This document shows positions 10,803 through 22,929 of a stretch of DNA of 64,000 bases, piece after piece. Source of the stretch: Blasia pusilla. Its lineage: Eukaryota; Marchantiophyta; Marchantiopsida; Blasiales. The translations under genes were made by a program, and so were the position numbers. Below the pieces are notes generated by a model, which was given only the letters and a program-made list of their open reading frames with translations, had not been told where the DNA came from and did no database searches. How positions within the stretch are numbered: the first letter of the stretch is position 1; the number at the start of each line of letters is the position of its first letter. The stretch is from the NCBI GenBank assembly GCA_050084515.1, contig CM114273.1, positions 28,520,001-28,584,000 of the forward strand, read 5' to 3'.

Positions 10803-13190
10803 CCCCATGGCCCCGTACATCTCAACGGTTAGGGGGATAGATTGATGTCCGTCATGAAGTCGACTATAAATATGGGTCTTCTTTACCGCCGCCGCTCCTG
10901 TAGCAATCTCCCTTGTGCCATCACTTGGACCCGCATCGCCTCTTGCGTAGGATCCGTCACTACAACATCCACTACCATTCGGGTTGATCTCTACCATGTA
11001 GAGATCAACACAGATAAGGGAATCCTGCATGGAGTAGTGCCTCTCTCTCTGCACATGGAAGCCACTCTCCCAAGCAATGGAGAATATAATATCTTGTACT
11101 ACATCGTGGGTGGCTATCCTCTCACCCCCAACTAGACACCATGCCAAATGCACACCAAGTGGATCCAGGCTCTGACGACACTCGTAATGTATCGAACCAA
11201 CCACCGATGGTTGGGGCAGGCCCGATCGGAACCGCATCGCTGTAGTGTAGGTAAGTGGTGCGATGCAAAAAGCCGCAATGAGGGGGCAAGCCCCTACCCA
11301 TGAGCCTGCCCCCTTTTTGGTAGATCCCCAAATGCCTGCATGATCTTTCTATCAAAGGATCTATACAAGGAAGAAATATGGCTAGAAGCCCACACGGTTC
11401 TACAAAGATAACTAGGTCTACGAGCGAAACATGATGATAGGATGCCATAGGCTACTTGAGGGTCACCAATCCTCATGAGATTGTCGACGTGGAGAAGATC
11501 CTCGGTAAGAGCTGCCACCACAAAACTTGATACAAAGTCCTAGCTCCCAAGTGGGACTCCCAAGATGCAAAGCCCTCCAACAAGTGTCAAGAATCCGTCG
11601 GGTAAATATATATCAGGTAGCACGCCTAATGGAGACCAAGCCTTGCAGTTTCCCACCTTCACCGCGAGGCCGATACGTGCCAAATGTGCTGAAAAGTGCT
11701 GAAATGCAGGAACAATCAGGTCTCCATGGCCAACAATGTGAGTATCATCTGCCAACGAAGCAAAAATGCAACCCGGGAAAGCCTCCACAACAGAAAGAAC
11801 CGCTCGATAATGAGCCAAAGAAAACAACGCACCACCCAAGGGATCACCCTCATGAGTCCTGGTTGCAGAATCCAAAACCTTGACCTCCTCCTCGGACCTA
11901 CTATGGTGAAAATAGAGGGGCAAAGGAGCCCCATAGAAAGCTTGCAAAGGGAATCAGGCTCACAATAGGACCCCCCTGTGTCTCTCAACTTCGTGAAGAT
12001 AATTTCCCGAGACACTAAGTTGAAGGTGTTCTCCACATCCACTTGGAGAAACACCCACTCATGATATATATCAAGACAATCCCTCAAACCTAAGGCTATG
12101 GCCTCACACTAGGCTGGCGTGGCAACTCCGAACTGGTGCGGACTCAGATATGACTGGAAAGCCTCACAAAATTGCAAAGCGATAGTGCGACTCACCAACC
12201 GCAAGAGCACCTCACCTATGGCGATTGGACGGATCCCCCCACCCTCCTTTGACAACGCCAAAAGTCGCCCGCCCCAAATACCTGAGCCAGTGTTGTTGGC
12301 ACTCTCCCTTAAGCTAGGTGAGAGACAACCTGAAACAACTCAAAAAACTGCTAGTAGAGTCCTCGGGGCGAAAGCAATCACGAAGATGTTTGTACATCAT
12401 ACCAGATAACCCTGCTATCCTAGGGGAACGCCTGAGTGCCTGTGCAAAGAGGGACGGGTCTAGGCAAAAAGTCGTGTCAGGATGGAAGTTACATACAAAA
12501 TCTGGAATGCCGGCCCTTGGATGAGGATGTAGCCTCCAAAGGGCGTTGATGGTAACTGCACAAGGAGGAGCCATGACCATAGGGCGGAGCACACAAGCCG
12601 CTTGTGAGTACTTCCCCACTTGTCCAAGTGTCCTACATCGCAACCTGGCTACTACAAGATCATCCATCGGGAAACCACATGAAGTGCTACCTCTGGCATA
12701 TGCCACAAATTTGCTCTGCAGAGACTCCCAATCGCCTCCTCAAAAGCGCCGCAATCGGGCCACAACCTCTCTATGGCCATCCTTCCCCACTGGGTACAAC
12801 GAAGACACCATTGTGGAAGGAGAAGTACTAGATACCATGAGAGCTCATCCATAAGATCAAGTGCAATCCTAGATAGAGGAAGGAGGAAAGTATGGCGGAG
12901 CTCATCCCGAATGGCATAGGAAATCCTATGAAACAACCTCGGGCAGGGAAAATGGGTCTCAAAGAGGCCTATGATGCTGCAAAGGTGGGATCTCAACCAA
13001 TCCTATGCCTCACGAGGGGGAAATGATGCATGAAGCATCAGTGAGCATTTTTGGTCAATTGGAGGAACCACCCATCCAAATCTATCAAAGTCAAGATGTT
13101 TAGCCGCTAAGTGGTTCCGAATTCTTGAATGGGTGAAGAATTTGGGACAAAAAGGGCATTTTTTTATCTCGACTAGACAACCCATGGGCC
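10803..13190 (-). pseudogene. Degenerate non-LTR-type reverse transcriptase with C2H2 finger
   Basis: Minus-strand fragments in several frames line up as one element. A C2H2 finger (CPFC...HSRIRNHLAAKH, near 13100-13160) comes first. Next is a region with GLSGMMYKHLRDCF, then LQVDVENTFNLVSR and DPLGGALFSLAHY, and the catalytic-site equivalent SLADDTHIVG. The order and motifs fit a non-LTR (LINE-like) reverse transcriptase. Frame changes at about 12700, 12314, 11950 and 11540 break it. No endonuclease domain or poly(A) tail was recognised, and the ends are uncertain. Copy P lies immediately on its 3' side. Confidence 0.65.
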
Positions 13191-13997
13191 CCTACACGAG
13201 AGGCCAATGCGGGTCGAGGCATGGACAATGCTCACCAAGAAGAGAACATCACCCCTCCATCAAACTCGAGAGACAACCTCCACTTGAATCCGCTCCACAA
13301 CCCCCTTTTGAACTAGCACTAATGGTAATTGACTCTCTTCCCGTCCTTGGTAATGCTCCCCCTAGTATGAACTCTCGTCTACCTTCTTCACCTAGGACTT
13401 CTGCCCCAACCCCCTCCCAAAACAAACTAGAGGTAGTATGGAGGTACTAATAATGTGGAAAGAGAATAGACAAAACCGAAGAAAAATGGATGGGAATAGG
13501 GGTCTACCTAAGGGTGGGATAATGGAGAAGAACATGGGTCAAACATGAGCGAGAAATATGCATGGCCACAAAGGAAGGACGTAGCGAAAAAGGGGTGGTA
13601 TGGAAGAACAACATGAGTTATCTTGGAAACATTCATGACATGACAACGAGGCAAGACAACAAAGGGGACCCTAATACCTACATGAGAATCCCTAAAAAAA
13701 TGAGAAATCTAAAAAATAGAATAAAACATAAAATACTTCACTATAAAGCTGATAATGCAGATCAAAACGTAGAGGAGACCGAGATCTCCATTTTGGTATC
13801 TCACACGACCTCCCTCCCTCCTCCAACCCTTTGTTGAAAGCAGTGCTATGAACCACGCAATTGAATGATTTATTTGTTTGATTTGAATCTTGTTTCCAAA
13901 ATCCTCGGCATCAGGTGCGCAAGCTCGTCTGACTCGCATGACTAGCTAGAATCTACCTCAAAGTTGGAGAAGTGCAGTCGTAGGGCTTAGGCTTAGA

Positions 13998-14071
<74 letters not shown>

Positions 14072-15563
14072 GCACTCTGCATTGCAGTGCAATGAGGAAG
14101 TTCATTCGTACAGGCACTAAGGAGCACGGCCATAACATGTTGTGGATCCATTGATTATGTATTGTGGGTCTATGTTCATGCATCCGAGTTCAGTATGAGG
14201 ATCCGAGTTCAGTATCCGTCAGTATGAGGATCCGAGTTGGGTGACTACTCTCCATACTAGGCTTCATATACGGGGGGTTTGAAGTCATTTTAGTTCTTTT
14301 TCTAATGTTAGGGGATCCATGGAAATGAGTAATTAGTTACCAGGTTAATCTATGTATTAATTGGAGTATGCAAATTTTTTTAGTTGCAACATATATGATT
14401 GGATTTCTTTTCAAAATATGTTGGGTAATTTTAAAGGGGTCCTATAAATATTGGTAAGGATAAGTACGTTTAAATATGAGCTATCAATAAGGGATCCGTG
14501 CATCTGTTTCTTACGGGTCCTTACTAATATCATTAATTTTTGTTTCTTTTCCTAAGAGCAGGAGATTATTTTTTGGAAATCAGGCCTTTTTTCATTTCTT
14601 ATGGTTTATTCATATCCGATCAATTACCAAGCGTTATGGTAAGATTTACTTTAGACTATTAATCGTGTGGTTGGTATTTTTATAGACTTGTTGTAATTTT
14701 TTTTCATTTCTTGCCTCCTTTCTTTCTTGGGATATTAGCACTTTTCTTTTGTCTCTTAAAGGTCTTTTTTGAATAAAGTGGTTATTCAAATTCCTTCACA
14801 TAGTGTACCTAAAAACCAAAGTTACTATTTTCGGCTACAAAACACCTCCTCCTCTGAAAAATTCCCGGTTTTGTTGTCCATAGTTGATGTCCAAGAGTTG
14901 CACATGGTTGTCACTCCTATCTAAGCATGGGTATCTATTGGCCTAAATGTTTGATACTATTCATCCTTAGATTTAAAAGCCCTCATTGAATTTTTTAAAT
15001 CATAGGTTCCTAATAATGACACAATGAGTTATTTTTAATTACCTTATCTAATATGCAGAAGACTCAATTACAACAGACAAACCTCCCATATATTATAAGG
15101 TGTCAGTTTCAAAATTAGCTTCCTTACTCCATTTTTTTGAAGTCCCTCTTCCTCTCTGACTTATTTCTTACCCCTCTCACACTAACACGAGGATGAAGAG
15201 GCACGAATGTCTAAATGAAACTTTAGCCTATGATACTATTGTGCTCAATTGTCATATCATAGGTATAGTATGCAAGCACAATAACATCAAAGATTGCACT
15301 TTCATTTAGAGGAATTGATACCCAAGAGGTAGTCATTTTGCATATGTGTAGACCTTTTTCCTAAGGTGAAGAGAAAATGATTTCCCATTGATGGAAGGAC
15401 CTATCCATCCATGGCAAAGAAGAAAAGGGATAGAAGGAAGTGAATATTTAAGAAATTTACTCCTTTAAATCTTTATTATTATTATTGTAGAGTGCCCTTC
15501 CGATATCAAAACTCCTCTCTTGTTAATATGTGATATTTTTAGCCACTTACATCATGACATATG
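13191..15563. other. Intergenic stretch with CT microsatellite, no gene seen
   Basis: No supported gene. A short direct repeat of GAGGATCCGAGTT-type units lies at about 14183-14240, just after the microsatellite. The remainder is AT-rich single-copy-looking sequence. Confidence 0.5.
14002..14069. repeat. (CT)n microsatellite
   Basis: An uninterrupted CT run of about 34 units. The minus-strand open frame across it, reading repeated Arg-Glu, is a product of the repeat and not a gene. Confidence 0.97.
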
Positions 15564-15883
15564 CAAGGTTGCATGTGGACAAAGTCTGTGTCCGTGGACA
15601 GGTCCATGTCCGCGGACTTATGTCTGTCCTATGAAAGGACTTGTCCGTATGGGCCCCACCTTTCCCTTCTTTCTCAATCCCCTTACTTGCCTTCGTGTCC
15701 TATACTCCCCTATTTCTTCTTCCTTCCACCTCCACTGCCTCCGACCTCATTGCTCCTTTCATCATTGTCTTGCCTTCCATCATGGACAAAAAGTATGGGC
15801 CCCACCTCTTGGAACCCATATCCATGGACATGTCCAAAATTATCCATCCTTAGGAAGGATTTGTCCGTTTTTGTGCGACCCTG
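15564..15883 (+). mobile_element. hAT-like non-autonomous element 1 (320 bp) with 8-bp target duplication
   Basis: Left terminus CAAGGTTGCATG and right terminus (read inward) CAGGGTCGCACA are inverted repeats. The 8-bp word GACATATG flanks both sides (15556-15563 and 15884-15891). The left subterminal zone carries GACAAAGTCTGTGTCCG and several TGTCC / GGAC words; the right has GGACATGTCC. No transposase is encoded. The pyrimidine-rich interior is shared with the inverted copy at 28940-29256. The 8-bp duplication and CA(A/G)GG ends point to the hAT superfamily. Open frames across it are composition artefacts. Confidence 0.85.
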
Positions 15884-15987
15884 GACATATGTACTTGATA
15901 ATTTAGAATTTAAGGTCAATTAAATTAGAAGTAGATTTGGGATCACTTAGGGATATAGGATAGATTTGGGATCAATTACAAGGCTGA

Positions 15988-16050
15988 TAATGGGTAATTC
16001 AAATTACCCATCATTAGCCTTTCTTGTGCATTGCACAGGTATCAAACTAG
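15988..16050 (+). mobile_element. Helitron-like 3' end (hairpins and CTAG)
   Basis: A hairpin-forming string (TAATGGGTAATT and its near complement) is followed by GTGCATTGCAC and then CTAG at 16047-16050, with T immediately after. A GC hairpin just before CTRR and insertion before T are the hallmarks of a Helitron 3' end. No helicase lies nearby and the 5' TC end was not located. Confidence 0.5.
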
Positions 16051-17462
16051 TACTATTGAAGAGAAGCATTTCTTTAAAGTAGAAGGAAAGAGACGGAGGG
16101 GGATGGGGATTAGAATTTTTTTAAATAAAGGATGTTTTCTTAACTATTTAAAGAAAAAGGCCCTTATGGCTATTTTTTTTACAAATTTTAATTTCCAACA
16201 TAAGAGATAATTTGAAATTTTCCGAGAAGGTTTTAGAATATTACCTTTTTTCTCAATTGTCCCCCTTTCTTGTTCCTTGTCGATATTATTAATGGAGAAT
16301 GCCCTTTTGATTTGCAAATACCTCTCTTATGGAAAAACATGATAATCACATGATTCAGACTTAATCTAAAAGATCACTTAAATTAATTTTGGAATTAATT
16401 AAATTATACTTACCCATAGTTAACTTGTGCATGGGTCTCCTCTTTTCTTTACTTTGATTCATTTTACCAATCCCAATATTTTCTTTGTGTCTTATGCACA
16501 AAACTTCTTGTAGCGATTCATTCAACAATACATCTTGTACCCTTCTATTCCACAAACTGGAGTGTTACAACTCCTCGTATGATGGGGAAACTGATTATGT
16601 AGTAGCCGATAATGGTTTCCTCATAGGAGCTACCAGTGGGCAAGTCGTGCCATGCACGCGAGTGAAAGAGTTAATCATATTTACAAAAATCTTTTTCTTG
16701 CTGCCCATAGAGGGTGAAACATCTTCTTGCTATCTGGTTGCCACATGTGAAGCAAAGAGGTGTTTGCAAATCAAGAAGGCACTCTCCAATAGTAATATAG
16801 CTTTCGCAACTTGAGATCCGTCGTGTCTGATGTTCGCGTTCATGTTGTTTTTCCGGACTCACGTGAATACTCCTAATTTCGAGGGGTGCTATTTTACGAT
16901 TAGTAGTGGAAATGAATGGAGAAGTAGTAGAATACGCGGAACCGCATATTGGACCCATGATTATTTTCATGGCTTTGTGAACAATCTTATCGCTTCCGAA
17001 AGTTAAAGGTCTAAAAGCCCCCCATGATGAACAACTCGATGTAAATGTTCTTTAGAGGGACATAGAGTAGAGCATGGGAGAAATTCTATCTCCATCTCCT
17101 CCCCTTATATATGATAAATTAAGGAGATGCATGGACCATGTATTCGTTACATTAAGGAGGTATAGAGCTTGAGGGTATCTCTCCCTCTTTGAAGATCCAT
17201 ATCCCTCTCGAAAGGGCTAGAGAACAACCCTCTAGACCAATGCATTATATGAGTATGAATAAGTCTCTAATTGTTTTTTCAAATGGTGATTTTTTTTAAA
17301 GTCCATTATTTCCAATGAATGGTAATTCTAGCTTAAGAAATGGTCACCAAAGACATGTATGATGTGTCAAGCACTACGTGTTAATTTAAGAGTTATCCTA
17401 TATATTTCAAGGTTAGGTTGTTATGATCCTTGCCATTGGAAGGATGTATACATAGAAGAAGT
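16051..17462. other. AT-rich intergenic region, no gene seen
   Basis: No supported gene. Around 16635-16670 a degenerate Helitron-like end motif (CCAGTGGGCAAGTCGTGCC, resembling the better one at 56953) can be seen. Confidence 0.45.
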
Positions 17463-17990
17463 GTTGTGCGCATATACATTGCTACAAAACACACATTGTC
17501 GTTATAATTCATACAAAAATAAACATAAGATAGCATATTTACCACTGACATCTAAACATATAGATGTTTATGTATCAAAATATCTCATAAATTGGATCAA
17601 AGCTCTCCAAAGCTTTCTCTCTCTCTAAACCAAATCCACTATCCTAATTAAAGGCTTGAATCACTCATAAGGGAATGATGACGATAGCTTTGCCATCTTA
17701 TGGATATGGAAGGAGATTCAACAAAGAGAGAATGAGCTCCCAACTCTCCCTCCTTAAATATGCCCCTTCATTCCCGCGGAGCTCTCTCCTTGATGACATG
17801 TGCTCGCAAATCACCTCCTCAAACCTAACCTATAATAGCGGGTCAATAGTTTAACTCAAAATAAGAAACTTGGCCGATATGTTAAGTTCCTTAATATTAC
17901 TCCATTATCAAATTGCATACTCAGGTTATCCTAGTACTAAGCAGGTCATCCTCGACCTTTTAAAACCAACAGAAAAGCTCCTCATATAAG
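17463..17990 (-). repeat. Diverged LTR-like remnant, minus orientation
   Basis: It begins TGTGCGCATATACATTGCTAC, close to the complement of the B end of the retroelement family. It continues through AAAATATCTC, an AAAGAGAGAATGAGCTC block and AGGTCATCCTCGACC near 17942, all in the order expected for a minus-strand B-A unit. It is heavily decayed and has no internal region. Confidence 0.6.
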
Positions 17991-18019
17991 CCATAATTAT
18001 ACTTATCATTATGCTACAA

Positions 18020-18140
18020 TTGGAGATATTTTAATACATGACCATCTATGTTTATAGATTCCATAAGTGAGTGTGGTATCTTAATCTTGTGGATAATGAC
18101 AACCATATATGTTGTGTAGGAATATATATCTGCATAAAAA
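18020..18140 (+). repeat. B-type repeat fragment, plus orientation
   Basis: TTGGAGATATTTTAATAC through TATATGTTGTGTAGGAATAT matches the B block in plus orientation. It lies head-to-head with the minus-strand remnant just upstream, so the two form an inverted arrangement. Confidence 0.5.
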
Positions 18141-18787
18141 ATAAAAAGACATAAAAAAAACACATGAAAAAGAAAGGAAAATGGAAATAGATTGGACCTT
18201 GATTTCCTCCCATTGACTTAAAAAATTGCAACAACCAAAGGAATTTGAAACCCAAGTCCATAAAATACTCGAGAATGCAATAGAAGAAACATCTTTATAG
18301 GAAATTTTGAAATGTGTCAAATGGGAGTTCTTCATAATAAAAATATCCCCAATATGACCTCATAAAATTTTCTCACATTTGAAGAAATACCAAAGATTAT
18401 AAATTTTGGGAATATTTTGATAAGAGATTAAGGAATTGGACTCTTTTTGGAGGGAGACTCTTTTCTATTCCTCTCTCATGCCTTCTATCTTTCAAAGAAA
18501 TTTGATTACTCCATGAGTCCAAGCCGATATAGAAGATTAGTTTCTTTGCTTGATGTGACAAGTAGAGATTACAAGAAAAGCATGCAGAGATCAAAAATCA
18601 ACTCGGATGATACTTCCAAAAATACTTGAGATAGTGATGAAGGAATTTGGGAACATCTTGACAAACGAGCTTTAGCTTGATTCTTATGGGACTTGAGTTC
18701 TTATCAAGTTTTGCTTAACATTTTGTCTTGCTATGCTAGGTCAAAAGCCCCATCCTTTGAGACTCCCATCAAGGCTCACTTCTCACT
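18141..18787. other. AT-rich flank, no gene seen
   Basis: No supported gene or known repeat beyond AT-rich sequence; open frames are short and in conflicting phases. Confidence 0.5.
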
Positions 18788-18889
18788 CAAAGTTGCACAA
18801 AAACAGATAAGTTCGGACATGTCCACGGACATGCCTAACAGTTTCCCTGCCCAAGTTTTTTGGAACCAAGGTTGCATACAGACAAAGTC

Positions 18890-19447
18890 CATAGACATAT
18901 CCATGCGGGCTCGGGTATTTGGGGCTCGCACACGAGCCCGCATGCAAGCCCGCCCGTATCTCGCAGGCGTTGCGTGGCCCGCAGCCCAGCCTGGGGCACG
19001 CTCGAGGCCCGCCTTGGGCCCACAAAATTTGGTATGGCAAACCATCTTTCGGTCCGGCTGACCAAATTTTGCGGCCGTTAGCCCGCGTTTGCCCGCTGGA
19101 GCCCACACTTGCCCACCCTAGCCTGCGCCTACCCGCCATAACCCCGCACCAGCCTTCCTTGAGTCCACACCTACTCGCCTGAAGCCCGCGCCTGCCTTGA
19201 GCCCGCACTTGCCCACCTTGAGCCCGCACGTGCCTACCTGGAGCCCGCACGTGCCCGTCTTGAGCCTGTAGGTGCCTACCTGGAGCCCGCACCTCTGCAT
19301 CCTAGCTCGCTTGGAGCCCGCACGTTCCTATGCGGAGCCCACACATGTGCGCTCTAGCCCGCTTGGAGCCCGTGCTTGCCCGCCTTAGACCACACCCAAT
19401 GAGCCATGAGCCCACGCGTGCCTGGCCGAGCCTGTACCTGCCCGCCC
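18890..19447. repeat. GC-rich degenerate minisatellite filling hAT-like element
   Basis: Imperfect repeats of a roughly 15-25 bp unit of the type GAGCCCGCACGTGCC are spread through the left half of element 2b, contrasting with the AT-rich surroundings. The same filler resumes after copy N at 27486 and recurs in the element at 50522-50854. Open frames of up to 169 codons across it are composition artefacts. Confidence 0.7.
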
Positions 19448-19574
19448 TGTCGTGCCCATACACATCGCTACACAACATTCATCGCCGTCACCGAATACAC
19501 ATACAAACACGCACGATCCCATGCTAACTCATGGCACTCAAACACAAAGGCGAGAAGTACCAAAATATCTCCAA
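19448..19574 (-). repeat. Copy N repeat B1 forming the element's 3' terminus
   Basis: 127 bp, the complement of the B block of copy P (ends TGTCGTGC; inner end CCAAAATATCTCCAA). The complement of the purine tract (TGGCCCCTCTAG) follows directly. Unlike copies P and M there is no A2-B2 beyond it; the GCCC duplication comes next. Confidence 0.8.
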
Positions 19575-19755
19575 TGGCCCCTCTAGCTGGTGGTTAGGTC
19601 CCTCTAACTCCAGATAGTCATCTATCCCTACCTACTATGACATACATCTTTAAGATGCTAAGAGCAAAAAGGTCGGGTGCTCATGTGGCCCCATTTTTAG
19701 TCACCTTCTTGTCATCCATGTCACAGACACAAGTCAAAATCTAGAACTACCTACT

Positions 19756-20085
19756 CTATGTACATTTAGGATACATCCATCGTCCATGAGGAATCCTACT
19801 GAGAGGTGGCGTCAAATATGCCATATGACATCCTCTCGAACACCCATCAAAGACTAGCATAGTGGCTGTACCACGGGCAGAACCACACAACATACATTGT
19901 AAGCATGCAAGAACTATTGCCAAGCTTGGATCAACTATACCGTCAATGTTCAAAAAGTGACCTGACGCATAGTTATGTACATAGTCCTTCCAAACCATTC
20001 CATCGCGTCCCTCCAATAAGAGAACACTAGATGGCAAAATCTCACGCACTCTCAAGATAATGCACCCTGAAGTCACATCCAACAT
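19756..20085 (-). pseudogene. Post-integrase segment and decayed PHD finger (copy N)
   Basis: The frame reads the RREILPSSVLLLEGRDGMVW-type segment that follows integrase in this family, then a PHD finger with CMLC intact. Other zinc ligands are lost (VFDGC, MAYL, MYPKC: Cys to Phe or Tyr at three sites). The domain cannot bind two zincs in this form. Confidence 0.75.
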
Positions 20086-20089
20086 AATG

Positions 20090-20860
20090 GGTGCCGTCTA
20101 TTGCAAGTAGACATAGTCTCTATGATGAAACTTCCGGATAGTAGGTCGATAACCACCTCCACGAATAGTCACATACCTCTACGTATCCCGATGTTGCGCA
20201 ATCGCCAAGTTCTCAAATGCCATGGGCATCAATCTCCAAAAAAACTGTGCCCTCTAAGAACATGCTTGCGCAATCATCTTTTCACCATCTGCACAACTCT
20301 CTCTTCTATTCCACCCATCTCAGGATAATCTCGCAAAGTGGTGGGGTGGTCGATCAGCACCTGATCACACAAGACATGAAACTCCCTGTGAAACTCTGTA
20401 CCCTGGTCTGTCAACACCTCAGCTGGTGCGGCATAATGACTCAACACTCGATCTAGGAAGGCATACACTATTGCCTCACTCTCTTGGTCAGGCAATGCAA
20501 CGAACTCTATCCACTTTGAGAAGTGCTCGACCATCACCAACACATAACAACTATGGCGCTCTAACAAAGGCAAAGGTTTTGCAAAATCCAAACTCCATCT
20601 ACACCCTAAATCCATGATCGAAAGTGGATGCAATTGTGGAGTTAGAGCATTGAACGATGCTTGAACCCGATCATACACCATGCACTTAGCAACAAATTGT
20701 TGAACATGATTCTGCATGCCTCGCCACCAATACTATATCAGGTGCAAGTTGTACGTCTGCTTCACTCCAAAATGACCCAACTCCTCGTGGGCATGACGCA
20801 CCAAACGTGCTCTCTGTGAAGGCTGAGGCACTACACATACTCTACCATCCTCCCAAACTC
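20090..20860 (-). pseudogene. DDE integrase remnant (copy N)
   Basis: The zinc-binding CMVCDRV region, the first catalytic Asp context WSLDFAKPLPL and the second VLTDQGTEF are visible. The third region is altered: TTLRDYPEMGGIEERVV, where copy M reads TTSTYHPEADGLAERVV. The sequence after KR near 20274 is deleted relative to copy M. It is a Ty3/gypsy-type integrase. Confidence 0.8.
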
Positions 20861-21059
20861 ACAACACATGTGTCCCCTCCCACTGGCATTGTCTGGCTTG
20901 TTGTAGGATCCGATCCCGCTCTCTAGCATCCACTGTACTCGCAACGCTGCCAGTACGTAGGTACTCCAAGACTACTCCATCCTCATGAATATCTCGACCA
21001 TATGTCGTCCCCTCATCGGCCTCTACATCTAAGGACTCTCCATCAAACCTCACCATCAA

Positions 21060-22690
21060 AGTCTAAGCAATCTGGCTCTCCATAACCAACAAGCCCAAAT
21101 AGGCTGACGCGTGCTATCCTTGCACCAACTCCTCATCACTCTCACCCTCACTCTCACCATGCCACCGAGCTCCAGTCGCAGCTCGCTGACTCGGGCATGG
21201 ATTATGGCTCAAACCATCTGCATTCTGGTTGAGCGTCCCAGGTCTATGCACCACCTAGAAGTCATACTTCTGCAAAAAAAAGAGCCCACCTGGAAATCAT
21301 ACTCATGTAACAACAGAGCCCACCTCGCAAGCTTCCCTGTAAGCTTTTCGACTCCATCAATCACTTAAGTGGCTGATGATCAGTAATGATGGTAAAAGGG
21401 TTGCCAAATAGATAACACCTAAAATGTACGACAATCCACACTACAGCCAAGCACTCACCCTCACACAAGCTATACTTTGCCTCTGCAGCGTTATTCGAGC
21501 GACTAGCATAAGCCACCACAAACTCTATATCATTATTGTCATGGTGGGTGACCACAGCTCCAAGCCCCAACATGCTCCAATCGGTATGCAACTGGAAAGG
21601 ACGCCCCCTGATCGGTCTCCTCAATATGGGCCCGTACGTCAATCTCTCCTTGAGCACCTGAAATTCTCTCTCTTACTCATCCCCCTAATGCCACTCCTGA
21701 TCCACCTTGGTCAACAAGGTTAGCCGCTTTGCAATCGAACTAAAACACTTGACGTACCATCGATAGAAGTTCGCCAATCCCATGAATACACGAATCTGAC
21801 TCACATCTGTAGGGCGTGGAATGCGTGAAATAGCCTCTACCTTTGATTGCTGCACACCAAGGCCCCCTGGGTATATCCTATGACCCAAGTACTCAATTTG
21901 GTCGTAGAAGAACTTGCACTTGCCTTGATGTAGGTTCAGCCCATGTAACTGCAATTGTCGAAACACCTCCTCTAGACGTCACTCATTCTCCTCAACCGTG
22001 GCGCAAAAGACTTTGATGTCATCAATATAACACCTAGCAAAATCCAAAACTGCCAAGATCTTATCCATGACCATATGAAACTCAGCCAGGGCGTGCTTTA
22101 ACCCAAATGGTAAGAATCGCCACTGGTACAAGCAATCCTTCCCGTGAGGATCGATGCCCCCAAATGCCGTCTTCTCGCTTGTCCTCCAATCTGACAGGTA
22201 GTTGATGGTATCTGGCTCAAAGATCTAACGAATTGAAGACCTTTCCATGCCCAATAGCATCAAAGATCTCCTCAGGGGTGGGCATTGCATACCTATCAGA
22301 CTTCGTTTTCCGATTGATAGGTTGGTAATCTCCACACATCCGCCTATCCATCCAGTTGCCGTGCACATCCTTCTTGGCGGGCAGGCAGATGCATACTCTC
22401 CATGCGACATCTCCACTAGTCCTGCTCCAACCAAGTCCTGGCTTCTACTCTAAATCAGAGCCCTCTCCATGTCACTGTACCTGTAGGATCGTCGAAAGAT
22501 TGGCGTGTCGCTCGACAACTCAATGTGGATCCCTGGACACTTCAGCGTGCCCAAATCATGCATACTAAATGTAAAATAACTCCTATAACTCCTTTAACTC
22601 CTAAGGAATTGGTGTATCCGGCGCTGCTCTCCTCGTGTCAACTTAGGGCCCATATATGGCTCCCAAGTCTCCATCATGACTACGGTAGGA
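21060..22690 (-). pseudogene. Reverse transcriptase and RNase H (copy N)
   Basis: Fragments in order show the palm start near 22680-22420, the region of the YIDD-equivalent near 22020, and the connection (QIEYLGHRIYPGGLG, RVFMGLANFYRWYVK). RNase H follows, with HTDWSMLGLGAVV, SRSNNAAEAKYS and EGECLAVVW. Several frameshifts separate the pieces. Compared with copy P this RNase H keeps Trp where P has a stop. Confidence 0.8.
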
Positions 22691-22929
22691 CTCTCTAATG
22701 CGGATGTAGGTGGTTGCTATGGTGCAACCCTGTCTCGAACAATAGAACTCAAAATTGGATCTCCTCCATGTATAGTACCCAACCCAAAACCACGCTCGAT
22801 GTTGTGGCTATCATCTCTCGGCGTACTTGCAAAACATCCCAAGAAGTCCAAGGTTGTCTCTCTCGATCATCCATGGTATGTCGATCTCATCTGGTCTCAC
22901 CCGCACCCACTGCCTCAATTATCTCGATA

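Noticed and set aside
13953-14183. Frame with a long Arg-Glu repeat
   Set aside because: It is the (CT)n microsatellite read on the minus strand.
15520-15923. Plus-strand frames of 120-128 codons
   Set aside because: They overlap hAT-like element 1 in two phases, are pyrimidine-driven, and run across both element ends.
18783-19292. 169-codon minus frame with repeated Gly/Arg/Leu units
   Set aside because: It is translation of the GC-rich minisatellite inside the hAT-like element.
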